Origin: Marinitoga sp. 38H-ov | GTDB lineage: Bacteria; Thermotogota; Thermotogae; Petrotogales; Petrotogaceae | Direction: 5' to 3' | DNA: 42,877 bases | Assembly (NCBI RefSeq): GCF_011057715.1 | Contig: NZ_LNGH01000004.1 | Coordinates: 1 to 42,877, forward strand | Shown here: piece after piece, positions 1 to 8,843 of the stretch | Numbering within the stretch: position 1 is the stretch's first letter | Layout: each line of letters begins with the position of its first letter | The notes under the pieces: generated by a model | Databases searched by the model: none | What the model was told of the DNA's origin: nothing | Seen by the model: the letters and a program-made list of their open reading frames with translations, nothing else | Translations under genes and position numbers: made by a program

Positions 1-13
1 CATAATATTTGTT

Positions 14-493
14 TTACTCTTGACTTAATACCGGAGACTTAAAAAGTGGAATCTTATTTTCCTTTATTTTAGATTTCATATGTTTCAAAGAATCTAATAC
101 ATCATCAATAGAATTACCTAAATTAGAGAAAATAATAGATTCTTCCGGATCTTTAAAAATCCATTCAAATTTTTCATTATCATAATATTCAGGAATATTT
201 ATTTTATATATAGTTCCTTTATTATTTGTTTCAACAACTTCAATAGCACCCATTTTTTTTAATGCTTGAGTGCTTTTTTCAATTACAAAATAGTCTATTT
301 CTAAATATCTTGACATTTTTCTGTAAGATATATAATCGGTAAACTTTCTCATTTTACCTATTTTCCACGATGCAGCTAAAGAATTTGCGTATAAATACAA
401 ATATATCCTACCAGAATTTGCAGGTCTCACAGTTAATGCGAAAGATATAACATTTTTTGGATACATGATAAACTCTGAATTCAAATAAAACAT
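14..493 (-). CDS. Winged-helix hypothetical protein
   Basis: A 159-residue cytoplasmic protein with no signal peptide or membrane segment. Roughly residues 45-100 read like a winged helix: a helix ending in 'SYRKMSRYLEI', a recognition-like helix 'EKSTQALKKMGAIEVV', then a wing 'NNKGTIYKINI'. That suggests a DNA-binding regulator or replication-initiator-like protein, but I do not recognise the family. The start is supported by AGAGGGA about nine bases upstream, inside the end of the dsdA remnant, and its ATG shares one base with that gene's stop (TAATG), so the two are probably translationally coupled. The C-terminal codons (SPVLSQE) and the sequence after the stop recur inverted at 42445-42549, where the same frame runs 13 codons further before a stop. 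This copy may therefore have lost its natural C-terminus by a small deletion. Confidence 0.6.
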   Translation of the reverse strand: MFYLNSEFIMYPKNVISFALTVRPANSGRIYLYLYANSLAASWKIGKMRKFTDYISYRKMSRYLEIDYFVIEKSTQALKKMGAIEVVETNNKGTIYKINIPEYYDNEKFEWIFKDPEESIIFSNLGNSIDDVLDSLKHMKSKIKENKIPLFKSPVLSQE

Positions 494-1722
494 TATAATT
501 TCCCTCTTTTATACATATTGTTATATATGTTTTCAGGTATTAACAATCCTCCGGTTGCCCAGGATATATGAATACCTTTTTCTTTTATTAAATAAGGCCC
601 TTTTAAAGATGCAGCTGCTGAAGGTTCTAATTTTATATTTTCTGTATCTTTAATCATAGATAATAATTTAAATAACTCATCATCTTCTATAGTATATATC
701 CCATCAATTAACATATCTGCCATTTCTGATACTAGTTTTTAAGGAGAACCAACAGCTAGTCCATCAGCCTCTGTAATATTATCTATTCCATAATCTTTAA
801 TATGTATTTTATCATATTTTTTTGTAATCAACCCCAATAACATACACGGAGAATGTGTAGGTTCAACAAAGTAACTATGAACATTATTTCCAAAAATGTG
901 TTTTAGACCAAAGGTAATGCCACCGGGTGCTCCTCCAACTCCACATGGCAAATAAACATATAATGGATTTTCTTTGTTAATAATTATATTTAAATCATCT
1001 AATTGTTTTTTTAATCTTAAAGCAGCTACAGCATAACCTAAAAACAAATCAACTGAATTTTCATCATCAATAAAATAGCAGTTTTTATCCTTTATACATT
1101 GTTTTCTTCCTTCTTCTACAGCTTTTGTATAATCATCATTATATTCTATTACATTTACTCCTCTGCTTCTTAAAATTTCTTTTTTCCATTCTTTTGCATC
1201 ATTAGACATATGTACATCAACATGAAACCCTAAAGAAGATGCCATAATTCCTATAGATAATCCTAAATTACCAGTGGAACCTACTGCAATTTTATATTTA
1301 GAAAAAAAATCTTTATATTCAGATAATATAGAATAATCATCATATTCTTTTAAAATATTATGCTCAAGAGCTAATTTTTCAGTGTGTTTTAATACTTCGT
1401 ATATACCACCTCTTGCCTTTATTGAACCAGCAACTTTCAAATAATTATCACATTTAAGTAATAATCTTCCACTTAATTCATGATTATATAACAAATCAAG
1501 CTCCTTTTTCATATTGCTTATCTCTATTAAAGGAGATTCAATAATTCCATCTTTAGTTTCGGGAAATAATTTTTTTATTAAAGGAGCAAATCTTTTTAAT
1601 CTATTTTCTGCATCTAATATATCATCATACGTTATGCTTATTTTATTTAAAGCTATTTCAGAACTTATTTTATTTTGATTTTTCCATAATATAGGTTCTA
1701 GTTTCTTTATTTTCTCAATCAT
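493..1722 (-). pseudogene. dsdA: D-serine dehydratase, interrupted by one in-frame stop
   Basis: D-serine ammonia-lyase, a PLP enzyme converting D-serine to pyruvate and ammonia. The larger part (739-1722) holds the PLP lysine in 'SIKARGG', the phosphate loop '[11 protein letters not shown]' and the glycine-rich '[10 protein letters not shown]', then runs to 'ADGLAVGSP' and stops at TAA (739-741). The same frame continues through 'KLVSEMADMLIDGIYTIEDD' and 'KLEPSAAAS' to a normal C-terminus 'ISWATGGLLIPEN' ending at 493. The family reads through this point, usually with Ser after 'GRP', so a single change such as TCA to TAA explains the stop. The ATG at 723 could allow re-initiation of a 76-residue fragment. 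I chose the start at 1722 because GGGGG lies just upstream; an ATG at 1734 is in the same frame. The total of about 410 codons is near family length. Unless the stop is read through, or the halves complement each other, the enzyme is inactive. Confidence 0.85.
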
Positions 1723-1753
1723 AAATACCCCCATTAAATAAATAAAATAATAA

Positions 1754-2446
1754 TTAAATAAAATAATAAATATGTTTTTTTCTATATCTTTTTGCTATAT
1801 ATGCACCAAATATGAATCCACCTATATGTGCCCACCAAGCAACACCTGATCCATATATAGGTCCAATTAAAGACAATACTCCATTAAACACTTGAGATAT
1901 AAACCATAAACCTATATATATAAATGACGGTATATTTACAAAAAATGGAATCCATAATAATAAAAACAATGTTTCAATTTTTGCAAAAGGAAATAAAACA
2001 AAATATATACCAATAATACCTGCTATTGCGCCTGATGCTCCTATTGCAACTATAGAAGAATTTAAATGAAAAATATAATGAGTGAAAGATGCAATAAACC
2101 CACTTGATAAGTATATAATTAAAAATTTAAAATGACCTAGTCTATCTTCAACATTGTCTCCAAATAACCATAAAGACCACATATTACCTAAAATATGCAT
2201 AAAACTTCCATGAAGAAACATACTAGTAAATATTGTAAAAATATTTAAACCAATATATCCTATATCTCCATATGCTATAGCCTTTGTTAGTTCAGATGGA
2301 ATAAACCCATAATATTGAATAAAAGCTTCTCTTAAATGTGAAGGTAAAAACATTTCAAAAACAAATATTATTACATTTATTGTTATCAATATTATAGTAA
2401 CGATAGGCTTTTTGCTACTTGGGTTAATATCTCTTAATGGAAACAT
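1754..2446 (-). CDS. Rhomboid family intramembrane serine protease
   Basis: A 230-residue polytopic membrane protein that should cleave substrate transmembrane helices inside the membrane. The catalytic dyad is visible: Ser138 in 'GASGAIAG' and His207 in '[12 protein letters not shown]'. The upstream helix motif '[14 protein letters not shown]' supplies the conserved histidines (His79, His84) and Asn88 of the oxyanion site. Six or seven hydrophobic segments and the length match compact bacterial rhomboids, with no extra cytoplasmic domain beyond a short N-terminus starting '[10 protein letters not shown]', typical of this subfamily. GGTGAA precedes the ATG. It lies between the dsdA remnant and the DHFR-like gene in one minus-strand operon. 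Its substrate cannot be told from the sequence. Confidence 0.93.
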   Translation of the reverse strand: MFPLRDINPSSKKPIVTIILITINVIIFVFEMFLPSHLREAFIQYYGFIPSELTKAIAYGDIGYIGLNIFTIFTSMFLHGSFMHILGNMWSLWLFGDNVEDRLGHFKFLIIYLSSGFIASFTHYIFHLNSSIVAIGASGAIAGIIGIYFVLFPFAKIETLFLLLWIPFFVNIPSFIYIGLWFISQVFNGVLSLIGPIYGSGVAWWAHIGGFIFGAYIAKRYRKKHIYYFI

Positions 2447-2461
2447 ATATATTCACCACTT

Positions 2462-2976
2462 TCAAATTTTTTTATATCTTAAAATAACAATATCATTCTC
2501 AACATAATAATTAATTAGTTTTAAGTCTATAATAGGTCTATTATCTATAAATAATGGGATGCCTTTACCTAGTATTATAGGTATTATACCTATAATAAAT
2601 TCATCTATTATATTTTCTTTTAAAAATAGACTAACTAATTTTCTTCCTCCATATACCCAAATATTTTTCCCTAAATTATTTGAAACTATGTCTATTGAAT
2701 TAATAAATTCAACATTAGACCTTTTTTTTAATTCTCTACTAGTTAAAACGAATATTTTTTTATCTTTCAAAAAAGTGTCAAAGATTCTTCTGGTGTATCT
2801 TCATATGCTTTTGCTCCCATTACCACTATATCAATTTCTTTTAAAAAACTATTAAAATCAAATTGTTCTCTTGATTTTATATCAGAATCTTTTCCTCTTA
2901 TCCATTCAAAACCACCATTTTCATCTGCAATATATCCATCAAGACTCATTGCTAAATTTAATATAAAATTTCCCAT
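2462..2976 (-). pseudogene. Dihydrofolate-reductase/RibD-C-like protein, frameshifted
   Basis: Two overlapping frames together make one protein of the RibD C-terminal/DHFR-like family (YwjB/YyaP type). The first (2767-2976) starts 'MGNFILNLAMSLDGYIAD' with the family's SLDGYIA motif and reaches 'IDIVVMGAKAYED' before a TGA. The second (2462-2770) continues with 'KDKKIFVLTS', 'IWVYGGRKLVSLFL' (the GG nucleotide-binding turn) and 'IIPIILGKGIPLF'. The junction is a run of six T residues on the coding strand directly before the TGA. Adding one T, or a -1 slip on Phe codons, joins the frames exactly. The downstream part could also start at a TTG (2768-2770). GAGGT precedes the ATG at 2976. It could be a decayed gene, a sequencing error, or a product needing frameshifting. 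The substrate is unknown. Confidence 0.75.
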
Positions 2977-2980
2977 ATTT

Positions 2981-3586
2981 TTACCTCACTTTTTTAAAAA
3001 TATAAAAATCAGCATTTTTAATATATTTAGGAGGTTTCATTGTATTTTTTACTTTCACTAAATCAATTTCTTTTTTTGAAATAAAATATTGTTCTAAACT
3101 ATTAAAAAATATTTTATTATTATCAATTACACCAATAAGCTCAAATGTGTTATCGAAATAAGCAGAGGTTGCGTCTCCATGACTATCATTAACAAATAAA
3201 ATTCCATCTTTTTTTAAATATTTTTTACACGCTTGAGAAACAAATCCAGCATATAATGAAATTAAAAGATCAAATGATTTATTCAAATCCATTTCATTCC
3301 AATAATCTGAATAAATAAATTCTATATTTAATTTTGATGTGTATTTTTTTTCTTTTTCTATTATTTCATAAACAGTTGATATATTATTTTTGAAAATTGA
3401 ATTTGCTATTTTATTATTATCAATATATGTAACATCATAAAAAATTATAGATGGAGTAATATCAACATATGAACCTGGATATAATACATTTTTTATATCA
3501 AAGTTTTTTGATAATATTTCAAATATCTTTATTCTATATTTAAATTGATGAAAATAACTTTCTAATTTTTCGATATTTTTATTCAT
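2981..3586 (-). CDS. Class I methyltransferase-like protein
   Basis: A 201-residue soluble protein. The middle has a Rossmann-like pattern: 'NVLYPGSYVDI' in the place of the SAM-binding strand and loop, an acidic strand end 'YIDNN', 'SFDLLISLYAGF' where motif IV is expected and 'YLKKDGILFVNDSHGD' as the following strand. This resembles a class I SAM-dependent methyltransferase, but the glycine loop is weak (PGSY rather than GxGxG), so activity is uncertain. It is the first gene of the minus-strand operon, with GGAGGT before the ATG and a consensus promoter 28-56 bases upstream. Four bases separate it from the DHFR-like gene. The substrate is not recognisable. Confidence 0.6.
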   Translation of the reverse strand: MNKNIEKLESYFHQFKYRIKIFEILSKNFDIKNVLYPGSYVDITPSIIFYDVTYIDNNKIANSIFKNNISTVYEIIEKEKKYTSKLNIEFIYSDYWNEMDLNKSFDLLISLYAGFVSQACKKYLKKDGILFVNDSHGDATSAYFDNTFELIGVIDNNKIFFNSLEQYFISKKEIDLVKVKNTMKPPKYIKNADFYIFKKVR

Positions 3587-3613
3587 AATTTACCTCCATA
3601 TTATTCTTATCTA

Positions 3614-3642
3614 ATTATATTATTAATATATTTGTTTGTCAA
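3614..3642 (-). promoter_or_regulatory. Sigma-A-type promoter of the 3586-to-14 operon
   Basis: On the minus strand, TTGACA (3637-3642) and TATAAT (3614-3619) are separated by exactly 17 bases, a full match to the housekeeping consensus. It drives the methyltransferase-like gene starting at 3586. The terminator of the preceding gene lies directly upstream at 3649-3677. Confidence 0.8.
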
Positions 3643-3648
3643 ATAAAA

Positions 3649-3677
3649 TAGGTAATCAATAAAATATTGATTACCTA
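3649..3677 (-). terminator. Rho-independent terminator of the 859-residue exported protein gene
   Basis: Arms 3649-3660 (TAGGTAATCAAT) and 3666-3677 are nearly perfectly complementary around a five-base loop. On the minus strand the stem is followed by a T-rich stretch (TATTTTATTT). It begins just after the stop codon at 3683. Confidence 0.8.
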
Positions 3678-3682
3678 ATCAT

Positions 3683-6262
3683 TTATTTTTTAAGAAATGG
3701 TGAATAATCATTATTATACCAATTTATTGTAAAAACAGCATTTTTTATACCATTATTTTTATTTGGAGTATCTATTTTTTCACCAAATGGATTTGTATAC
3801 GACCAAATAATTTCACCGTTGTATGTGATTTCTTCAAATATCCCTTGAGGACCATAACATATCAATGTATTTCCATTTGGTAATCTAACTGCTCCAGATA
3901 TTCTATCAGAATAATATTTAGAAATATATTTCCAAGAAATTTTAGTTTCTTCAACATTTTTATAAAAATTATTATCAATATTATTTAAGTTTAAATAAGG
4001 AGTAATTTCAATTATTTCTGAAAAATTTCCATTAGTTCTTCCTTGACCATTATTAAATATTAAAATGTTACCATAATTTGAAAATTCATTTGGAATCCAA
4101 TGAGCATTATGAGGGCCGAAAAGTATTTGATCATTTTTATTTCCGAAATCATATGCAGCAGGATTACCCCAACGATATAATATATCTCCACCTTTTCCAT
4201 ATTTTCCACCATTATCAGTTTTTGCTTCTTGAGTAGTTGTACTATGATCTATTACCCATATTTCGCTAAAGTTATGTACAGTTAGTAATATTTGATCTAG
4301 TTCTGGATTATAGTCAACATAATTTATATGTAACCAATCAGGATCATTTTTATTTCCTAATGTTTTGTAATTTATATTTATTTTTTCTGGATGATCTTTT
4401 ATTTCACCATAATTTGGTTTATTAGAATCATAATTCTGAATTATATGATCCCAAGCACTCCATTTCCATACAATTTCAGCATCATTTTTTCCTTTAGGTT
4501 TTATTTCAATAATACTTTCACTCCAAATTCCATTATCTGTAATATATTTAGGATCTATTCCTTTTTCTATAGCCTCTTTTTTACTTTTTAATTCCCAAGC
4601 TATAATTAAAATATTTCCGTTTGGTAATGGTTCTATATCATGATGTGCTGAAAAATTTTTTGAAGAATATTTAAATTCCCAAACTAAATTCCCATCCCAG
4701 TCAAACTCTTGTATTATACCACCTAAGCCACCACCGTGTTCAAAGGTTAGATTCCTTACCTTCCCAGTTCTTAATATATGGCCATTTTCTAAAAGATATG
4801 TATTTTGGCCAGGATAGTATTCACTATCCCATGAATGTACAATTTCCTTTTCTTTATTTATTAAAAATGTTTTTGTTGAAGAAAGAGGACTAAATAAGAT
4901 ATATCCTTCTTTTTTATTTTCTTCATTTTTTACCATAGTTTCTTCAGAATTAGAACTAATATTTTTTTCTGAGTAAACATTATTTTGTTTCTCGGAAACG
5001 TCTCGTACTAACCTTACGAAATTATATATTCTTATTACATCACCTTGTGGGCCTCTACCATATTCAAAATTATCTGGATTACCAATTTTTGGGTCTGATC
5101 TTTGAGCCCCAGCTCCATGAACATCCATAATCTCTTTGTTTCCAAAACGATCAGTCATCCATCCTAAAGCTCTACCAAATGAAATATAAACCGCATTTTG
5201 CGCTCCATGAAGAGATACATGAGTTGTACTTGTCCAATAATATCCATAATCTTCTTTATTTTCTTCATTTGTTATTGTGGTACATTGAAAAACCGAATCA
5301 ATTGCTGCAGAATTTGAAGTATCTGGAGATTTTGTGTAATCAACTATTGATTGTAATTCTTTTGCATTTGGTAATCTCCAATCATTATAACCTAAATAAT
5401 TTTCTTCATTTTTTTCTTGCACCCATTCCAAAGCTTCTTCCCATGTCATTGCAACACCACTATCATTTTTAGACCACATTAATCCTGTAGCGTTATCTAT
5501 TATAGTTCCATCATTATTATCAACAAAATTATTTTTCCCATATTCAGGATTTCCTCTTACATAAATTACATAAAACTGTTTATCTTCTTTTCTTCCGGGC
5601 ATTGGGCCAGTTGGATATCCTTTGATTCTGCCATCAGCAAAATTTACTCCAAATACTGTTTCAGCATCTTTCATAGTAGTTGATACATATTTAGTAGATG
5701 AAAGATATTGTGCATCTATTATTCTTTCATTAGAATTTATATCGCCATATGCAAAATCGAAATAATTAGTATCAATAAATGGTGTAAGTTTGCTAGTATC
5801 ATTTCCATCATATCCACTAGGATCAACACCACTAAATTTTATCAAAGAATATAATTCCTTTATTGTAGGTAATCTCCAATCATTATAACCTAAATAATCT
5901 TCTTTATTTAGTTTTTTCACATATTCAATTGCTTCGTTATAGGACATTTTATCGTTATAATTAATAATCCCGTTTTTATCCCAGTCTGGGCTTTTTATCC
6001 ACATCAATCCTGTGGTTAAATCACTAACAGTACCATCACCATTATCATTAAATTTTGATTCATATCCTGTATATTGTGCATCTTGTCCATAAAATTTTTC
6101 CCCAGGCTCAGGGCAATCAATTTCTTTGAAATTATCATAACATTTTTTTTGATCAGTGTCAGTTATAGTATAGGAATAAGGGATAGAGTCAGAAAATATG
6201 TTTCCTACAATTAATACTGGAAAGAAAGCAAAAATAATTTTTAATACTTTGTTGATATTCAT
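3683..6262 (-). CDS. Exported protein: two DUF1566 domains fused to an arylsulfotransferase-like domain
   Basis: An 859-residue protein with an N-terminal signal peptide (hydrophobic residues about 7-22). Two DUF1566 (Lcl C-terminal-type) domains follow at about 72-238 and 248-421. Each has 'GDGTVSDLTTGLMW' or 'NDGTIIDNATGLMW' and an identical 'YLGYNDWRLP' motif, as in this domain of bacterial surface proteins. Residues about 450-859 resemble the ASST/arylsulfotransferase propeller: 'FSAHHDIEPLPNGNILIIA' with a His pair at 540-541 and repeated blade motifs such as 'GNILIFNNGQGR' and 'LPNGNTLICYG'. An arylsulfotransferase would move sulfate between phenolic compounds outside the cytoplasm; activity is not proven by these motifs. 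The gene is monocistronic: GGAGGT precedes the ATG and a terminator follows. Two CTTARAA repeats 11 bp apart lie about 50 bases upstream. Confidence 0.8.
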   Translation of the reverse strand: MNINKVLKIIFAFFPVLIVGNIFSDSIPYSYTITDTDQKKCYDNFKEIDCPEPGEKFYGQDAQYTGYESKFNDNGDGTVSDLTTGLMWIKSPDWDKNGIINYNDKMSYNEAIEYVKKLNKEDYLGYNDWRLPTIKELYSLIKFSGVDPSGYDGNDTSKLTPFIDTNYFDFAYGDINSNERIIDAQYLSSTKYVSTTMKDAETVFGVNFADGRIKGYPTGPMPGRKEDKQFYVIYVRGNPEYGKNNFVDNNDGTIIDNATGLMWSKNDSGVAMTWEEALEWVQEKNEENYLGYNDWRLPNAKELQSIVDYTKSPDTSNSAAIDSVFQCTTITNEENKEDYGYYWTSTTHVSLHGAQNAVYISFGRALGWMTDRFGNKEIMDVHGAGAQRSDPKIGNPDNFEYGRGPQGDVIRIYNFVRLVRDVSEKQNNVYSEKNISSNSEETMVKNEENKKEGYILFSPLSSTKTFLINKEKEIVHSWDSEYYPGQNTYLLENGHILRTGKVRNLTFEHGGGLGGIIQEFDWDGNLVWEFKYSSKNFSAHHDIEPLPNGNILIIAWELKSKKEAIEKGIDPKYITDNGIWSESIIEIKPKGKNDAEIVWKWSAWDHIIQNYDSNKPNYGEIKDHPEKININYKTLGNKNDPDWLHINYVDYNPELDQILLTVHNFSEIWVIDHSTTTQEAKTDNGGKYGKGGDILYRWGNPAAYDFGNKNDQILFGPHNAHWIPNEFSNYGNILIFNNGQGRTNGNFSEIIEITPYLNLNNIDNNFYKNVEETKISWKYISKYYSDRISGAVRLPNGNTLICYGPQGIFEEITYNGEIIWSYTNPFGEKIDTPNKNNGIKNAVFTINWYNNDYSPFLKK

Positions 6263-6311
6263 AATGCACCTCCATATATAAATATTATTTAAACAATTTT
6301 ATAATATTTAC

Positions 6312-6333
6312 CTTAAAAATAACTTAGAAAAAA
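6312..6333. promoter_or_regulatory. Pair of 11-bp phased CTTARAA repeats
   Basis: CTTAAAA begins at 6312 and CTTAGAA at 6323, exactly 11 bp apart, upstream of the gene starting at 6262 on the minus strand. The same two words alternate in a four-copy array at 32499-32542. OmpR/PhoB-type regulators bind direct repeats with an 11-bp period, so this is a candidate site; the assignment is inference. Confidence 0.4.
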
Positions 6334-6354
6334 CATTTATGATCGAACCAAAAA

Positions 6355-6564
6355 ATGAAATAAAAAAACAATAGAAAGTATTCAGATGATTTTAAAGAAG
6401 AGGTTGTAAGTACATAATTTAAAGAAAAATTACTTTATCAAATAGCAAAGAAGTGCTCAATAGATAAAGCAATATTAAAAAAATGAAAAAACAGAAGGGA
6501 AGACAAGTAAAAAGTAAAAGAAATCAAAAAATGGAAGTATAGAAAAAATAAGAATAATAGATAG
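6355..6564 (+). pseudogene. Decayed IS3-family OrfA (transposase HTH subunit)
   Basis: One continuous plus-strand frame of 69 codons carries a recognisable IS3/IS911-type OrfA pattern: 'RKYSDDFKEEVVST', then 'FKEKLLYQIAKKCSID' and 'KAILKK' followed by 'KNRRED', the usual HTH spacing. It is interrupted by four in-frame stops (TAA or TGA) and has no frameshift. Two stops sit where a Tyr/Leu and a Trp codon would be expected. No OrfB and no clear terminal repeats remain. It is the only coding trace in the 6263-6773 gap; open frames on the other strand there are low-complexity and have no ribosome-binding site. Confidence 0.7.
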
Positions 6565-6697
6565 ATTAATATATATATAAACTTTATTATATAAAACATT
6601 ATTATACAAATACCTTGATAATGAATATAGAAGATTATATTCAAAAAAGCATTTAAAAATAATCATTCATAAAAAAGTTTAAAAACCAAGATAAATT

Positions 6698-6724
6698 ATG
6701 GCCCCAGCAGATTACTGGAGCCAT
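6698..6724 (-). terminator. Hairpin after the DUF2975 gene, possible terminator
   Basis: Arms 6698-6707 (ATGGCCCCAG) and 6715-6724 (CTGGAGCCAT) pair with a single mismatch around a seven-base loop. On the minus strand it follows the last gene of the operon ending at 6774 by about 50 bases. The downstream T-tract is weak and interrupted, so termination is only likely. Confidence 0.4.
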
Positions 6725-6773
6725 GTTGGGTAAATTTATTACGTTTTTTAATTACCATCTTTCAGAGAGCACA

Positions 6774-7223
6774 TTATTTTGAGATTTTAATTTTTATTAA
6801 TTCAATAAATATTGAATTTAATATATATACAAAAAATGTAGATAATACAATAATTAGTCCTACTAATATTAATCCAGGTGCATCATCTATTTCTCCTAAA
6901 TAATAAAACATCGGCATTAACAGCGTATAAATTATCCCAATTACAAAAAACGATTTTTTAATTTTGTTTAATGATTGTACCGTTTTTTCAGAATAAAATT
7001 CATTGTTATTCACATATCCAAATATTTTAATAACTTGTATGTTTGAATAAATAAAAGGAATTATTGTTAAATATATTCCTGAAAAAAATATTATAATAGG
7101 GATTTTTGAATAAAACTCCATACCTTCCCTAATCAGAGAGGGAATAACAAAAATGGAAATAATTATTGTAAAAATAATAATTCCAAAAATAAAAGATTTT
7201 AAATATATAATCTTAAATTTCAT
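6774..7223 (-). CDS. DUF2975-family membrane protein
   Basis: A 149-residue integral membrane protein with four hydrophobic segments. The third and fourth region, 'LMPMFYYLGEIDDAPGLILV', carries the DDAPG motif typical of DUF2975 (YoaS-like) proteins, whose function is unknown. In many bacteria such genes sit beside a small Xre-type regulator; none is present here. It begins two bases after the stop of the SRPBCC gene and is the last gene of the operon that starts at 11949. Confidence 0.75.
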   Translation of the reverse strand: MKFKIIYLKSFIFGIIIFTIIISIFVIPSLIREGMEFYSKIPIIIFFSGIYLTIIPFIYSNIQVIKIFGYVNNNEFYSEKTVQSLNKIKKSFFVIGIIYTLLMPMFYYLGEIDDAPGLILVGLIIVLSTFFVYILNSIFIELIKIKISK

Positions 7224-7224
7224 A

Positions 7225-7674
7225 TTATCTACCTTCTATATATTTTTTTATATCATTTAAATCCTCCAATATCATTTTTTTAGTAGAGTTACGCATAATT
7301 TTACTAAAAATAAAAGACATAATTTTTCCAAAAAATGATGTGGCTTCACCATAAAAATTCATTGTTAATTTAATTTTCCCATTTTCTTCAGCTATTCTTA
7401 ATTCTGATATATAAATCATTCTATGACTTTCAGCTCTAGTTTTATAATATTCATTTTCAACTGCCTCGATAATCCACATTGTTTCAGTTGATTCTTTGCC
7501 GAACATTGTTCTTGTTTCTTTCCATTTTAATCCTATCAATCCCTCATTATGTTTTTCCAAAATTTCAATTTTATTTATACCTGAAATAAAGTTAGGTGAA
7601 TTTTCAATATTAGATATCACCTTCCATACTTCTTCTTTTGTTGAATCAATAAAAACTGATGCAGATACATTCAT
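7225..7674 (-). CDS. SRPBCC (START-like) domain protein
   Basis: A 149-residue soluble protein with the helix-grip layout of the SRPBCC/polyketide cyclase-like superfamily. It opens 'MNVSASVFIDSTKEEVWKVI', goes through 'LIGLKWKETRTMFGKESTE' and a strand-rich middle, and ends in a long C-terminal helix ('STKKMILEDLNDIKKYIEGR'). Such proteins bind hydrophobic ligands; no ligand can be inferred. GGCGGGGAT lies just upstream of the ATG, 20 bases after the RlmD stop. The pairing with a DUF2975 membrane protein suggests a shared, unknown role. Confidence 0.8.
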   Translation of the reverse strand: MNVSASVFIDSTKEEVWKVISNIENSPNFISGINKIEILEKHNEGLIGLKWKETRTMFGKESTETMWIIEAVENEYYKTRAESHRMIYISELRIAEENGKIKLTMNFYGEATSFFGKIMSFIFSKIMRNSTKKMILEDLNDIKKYIEGR

Positions 7675-7694
7675 TTTATCCCCGCCTAAATAAT

Positions 7695-8843
7695 TTATTT
7701 TTTCTTTCTAAGTTTAGCTACTGATTCGAGATGTTTAGTATGTGGAAACATATCAACAAAAACAAACTTTTCAATTTCATATATCTCTTTCAAATAAATC
7801 ATGTCTCTTGCAAAATTTGAAGGATTACATGAAACATATACAACATTTTCAAATTTGTTTTCTAAAATAAAATCTATTACATTCTTATGTAAGCCTGCTC
7901 TAGGTGGATCTACTACAATTGTGTCTAACTTTTCATCCAATTGTTTCACAACATCCTTTGCGTCACCTAAATAAAACTCAACATTATCCGTTTTGTTATT
8001 TTTTGCATTTTCTTTTGCAGCTTCAACAGCTTCTTTTACAATTTCAATACCAATTACCTTTTCTAATTTTTTTGCCATTAATAATGTTATTGTTCCTGCC
8101 CCACAATATAAATCAAATCCTGTTTTAGCATTTTCATCTATATAATCTAAAACTTTTGAATATAACACCTCTGAACCTAATGTATTTGTTTGTAAAAATG
8201 AAAAAGGTCCAACTTTAAATTTGATTCCTAATATTTCTTCTTCAAAAAAATCCTTTCCATATAACTTTCTTAATTCATCTGGTTTAACTACAGTAGATTT
8301 AGCATCTGTTATAGTATGATATATACTAACTATTTTACCTTCTAATTCTAAATTTAAAACTTCATTAGCCCATTTTTCAACATATGAGTGATAATCTTCA
8401 GATGAAGTAGATATGTTTAATAATATTTCATTAGTTTTAAATCCTTTTCTCATAACTAAATGTCTTAAATATCCTGTATGTTTTCTATAATTTCTAAAAG
8501 AAATATCTTTAAAAAACTTTTCTGAAAATTCTATTATTTTCCCAAAATCCGTGGGAGCAATTTTACATGTTTTTGCTGAATACACGTCATAGAACTTACC
8601 TCTACCTCTTAATCCAATAGTTAAAGGTCCATCTTTAATTTCATTTCCAAATGAATATTCCATTTTGTTCCTATAATAATATTTAAGAGGAGATGATAAA
8701 ACCCCTTCATAATTTTTTATTTCTATCATACTATCTTTTATAACCTTTAAAATCTCTTCTGTTTTATTTTTTAATTGCAAATCATAATCAATATCTAAAT
8801 AAGTACATCCTCCACATTTACCAAAAACATCACATTTTAACAT
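7695..8843 (-). CDS. RlmD/TrmA-family RNA uracil-C5 methyltransferase
   Basis: A 382-residue SAM-dependent enzyme methylating C5 of a uracil in RNA, probably 23S rRNA. Cysteines 4, 10, 13 and 93 match the 4Fe-4S cluster pattern of RlmD-type enzymes (CX5CX2C plus 'KTCKIAP'). The SAM motif is 'FDLYCGAGTITL' (about 243-254), followed by 'DPPRAGL' (312-318) and the catalytic nucleophile Cys339 in 'VSCNPSNFARD'. The usual N-terminal TRAM domain is absent, since the cluster cysteines begin at residue 4. Which uridine is modified (1939 or another) cannot be decided. Its start shares one base with the stop of bcp (TAATG), implying translational coupling. Confidence 0.92.
   Translation of the reverse strand: MLKCDVFGKCGGCTYLDIDYDLQLKNKTEEILKVIKDSMIEIKNYEGVLSSPLKYYYRNKMEYSFGNEIKDGPLTIGLRGRGKFYDVYSAKTCKIAPTDFGKIIEFSEKFFKDISFRNYRKHTGYLRHLVMRKGFKTNEILLNISTSSEDYHSYVEKWANEVLNLELEGKIVSIYHTITDAKSTVVKPDELRKLYGKDFFEEEILGIKFKVGPFSFLQTNTLGSEVLYSKVLDYIDENAKTGFDLYCGAGTITLLMAKKLEKVIGIEIVKEAVEAAKENAKNNKTDNVEFYLGDAKDVVKQLDEKLDTIVVDPPRAGLHKNVIDFILENKFENVVYVSCNPSNFARDMIYLKEIYEIEKFVFVDMFPHTKHLESVAKLRKKK

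Noticed and set aside
6438-6666. Two overlapping open frames on the minus strand encoding Phe/Ile/Tyr-rich peptides.
   Set aside because: Low-complexity products of AT-rich DNA, no ribosome-binding site, and they lie over the OrfA remnant on the other strand.
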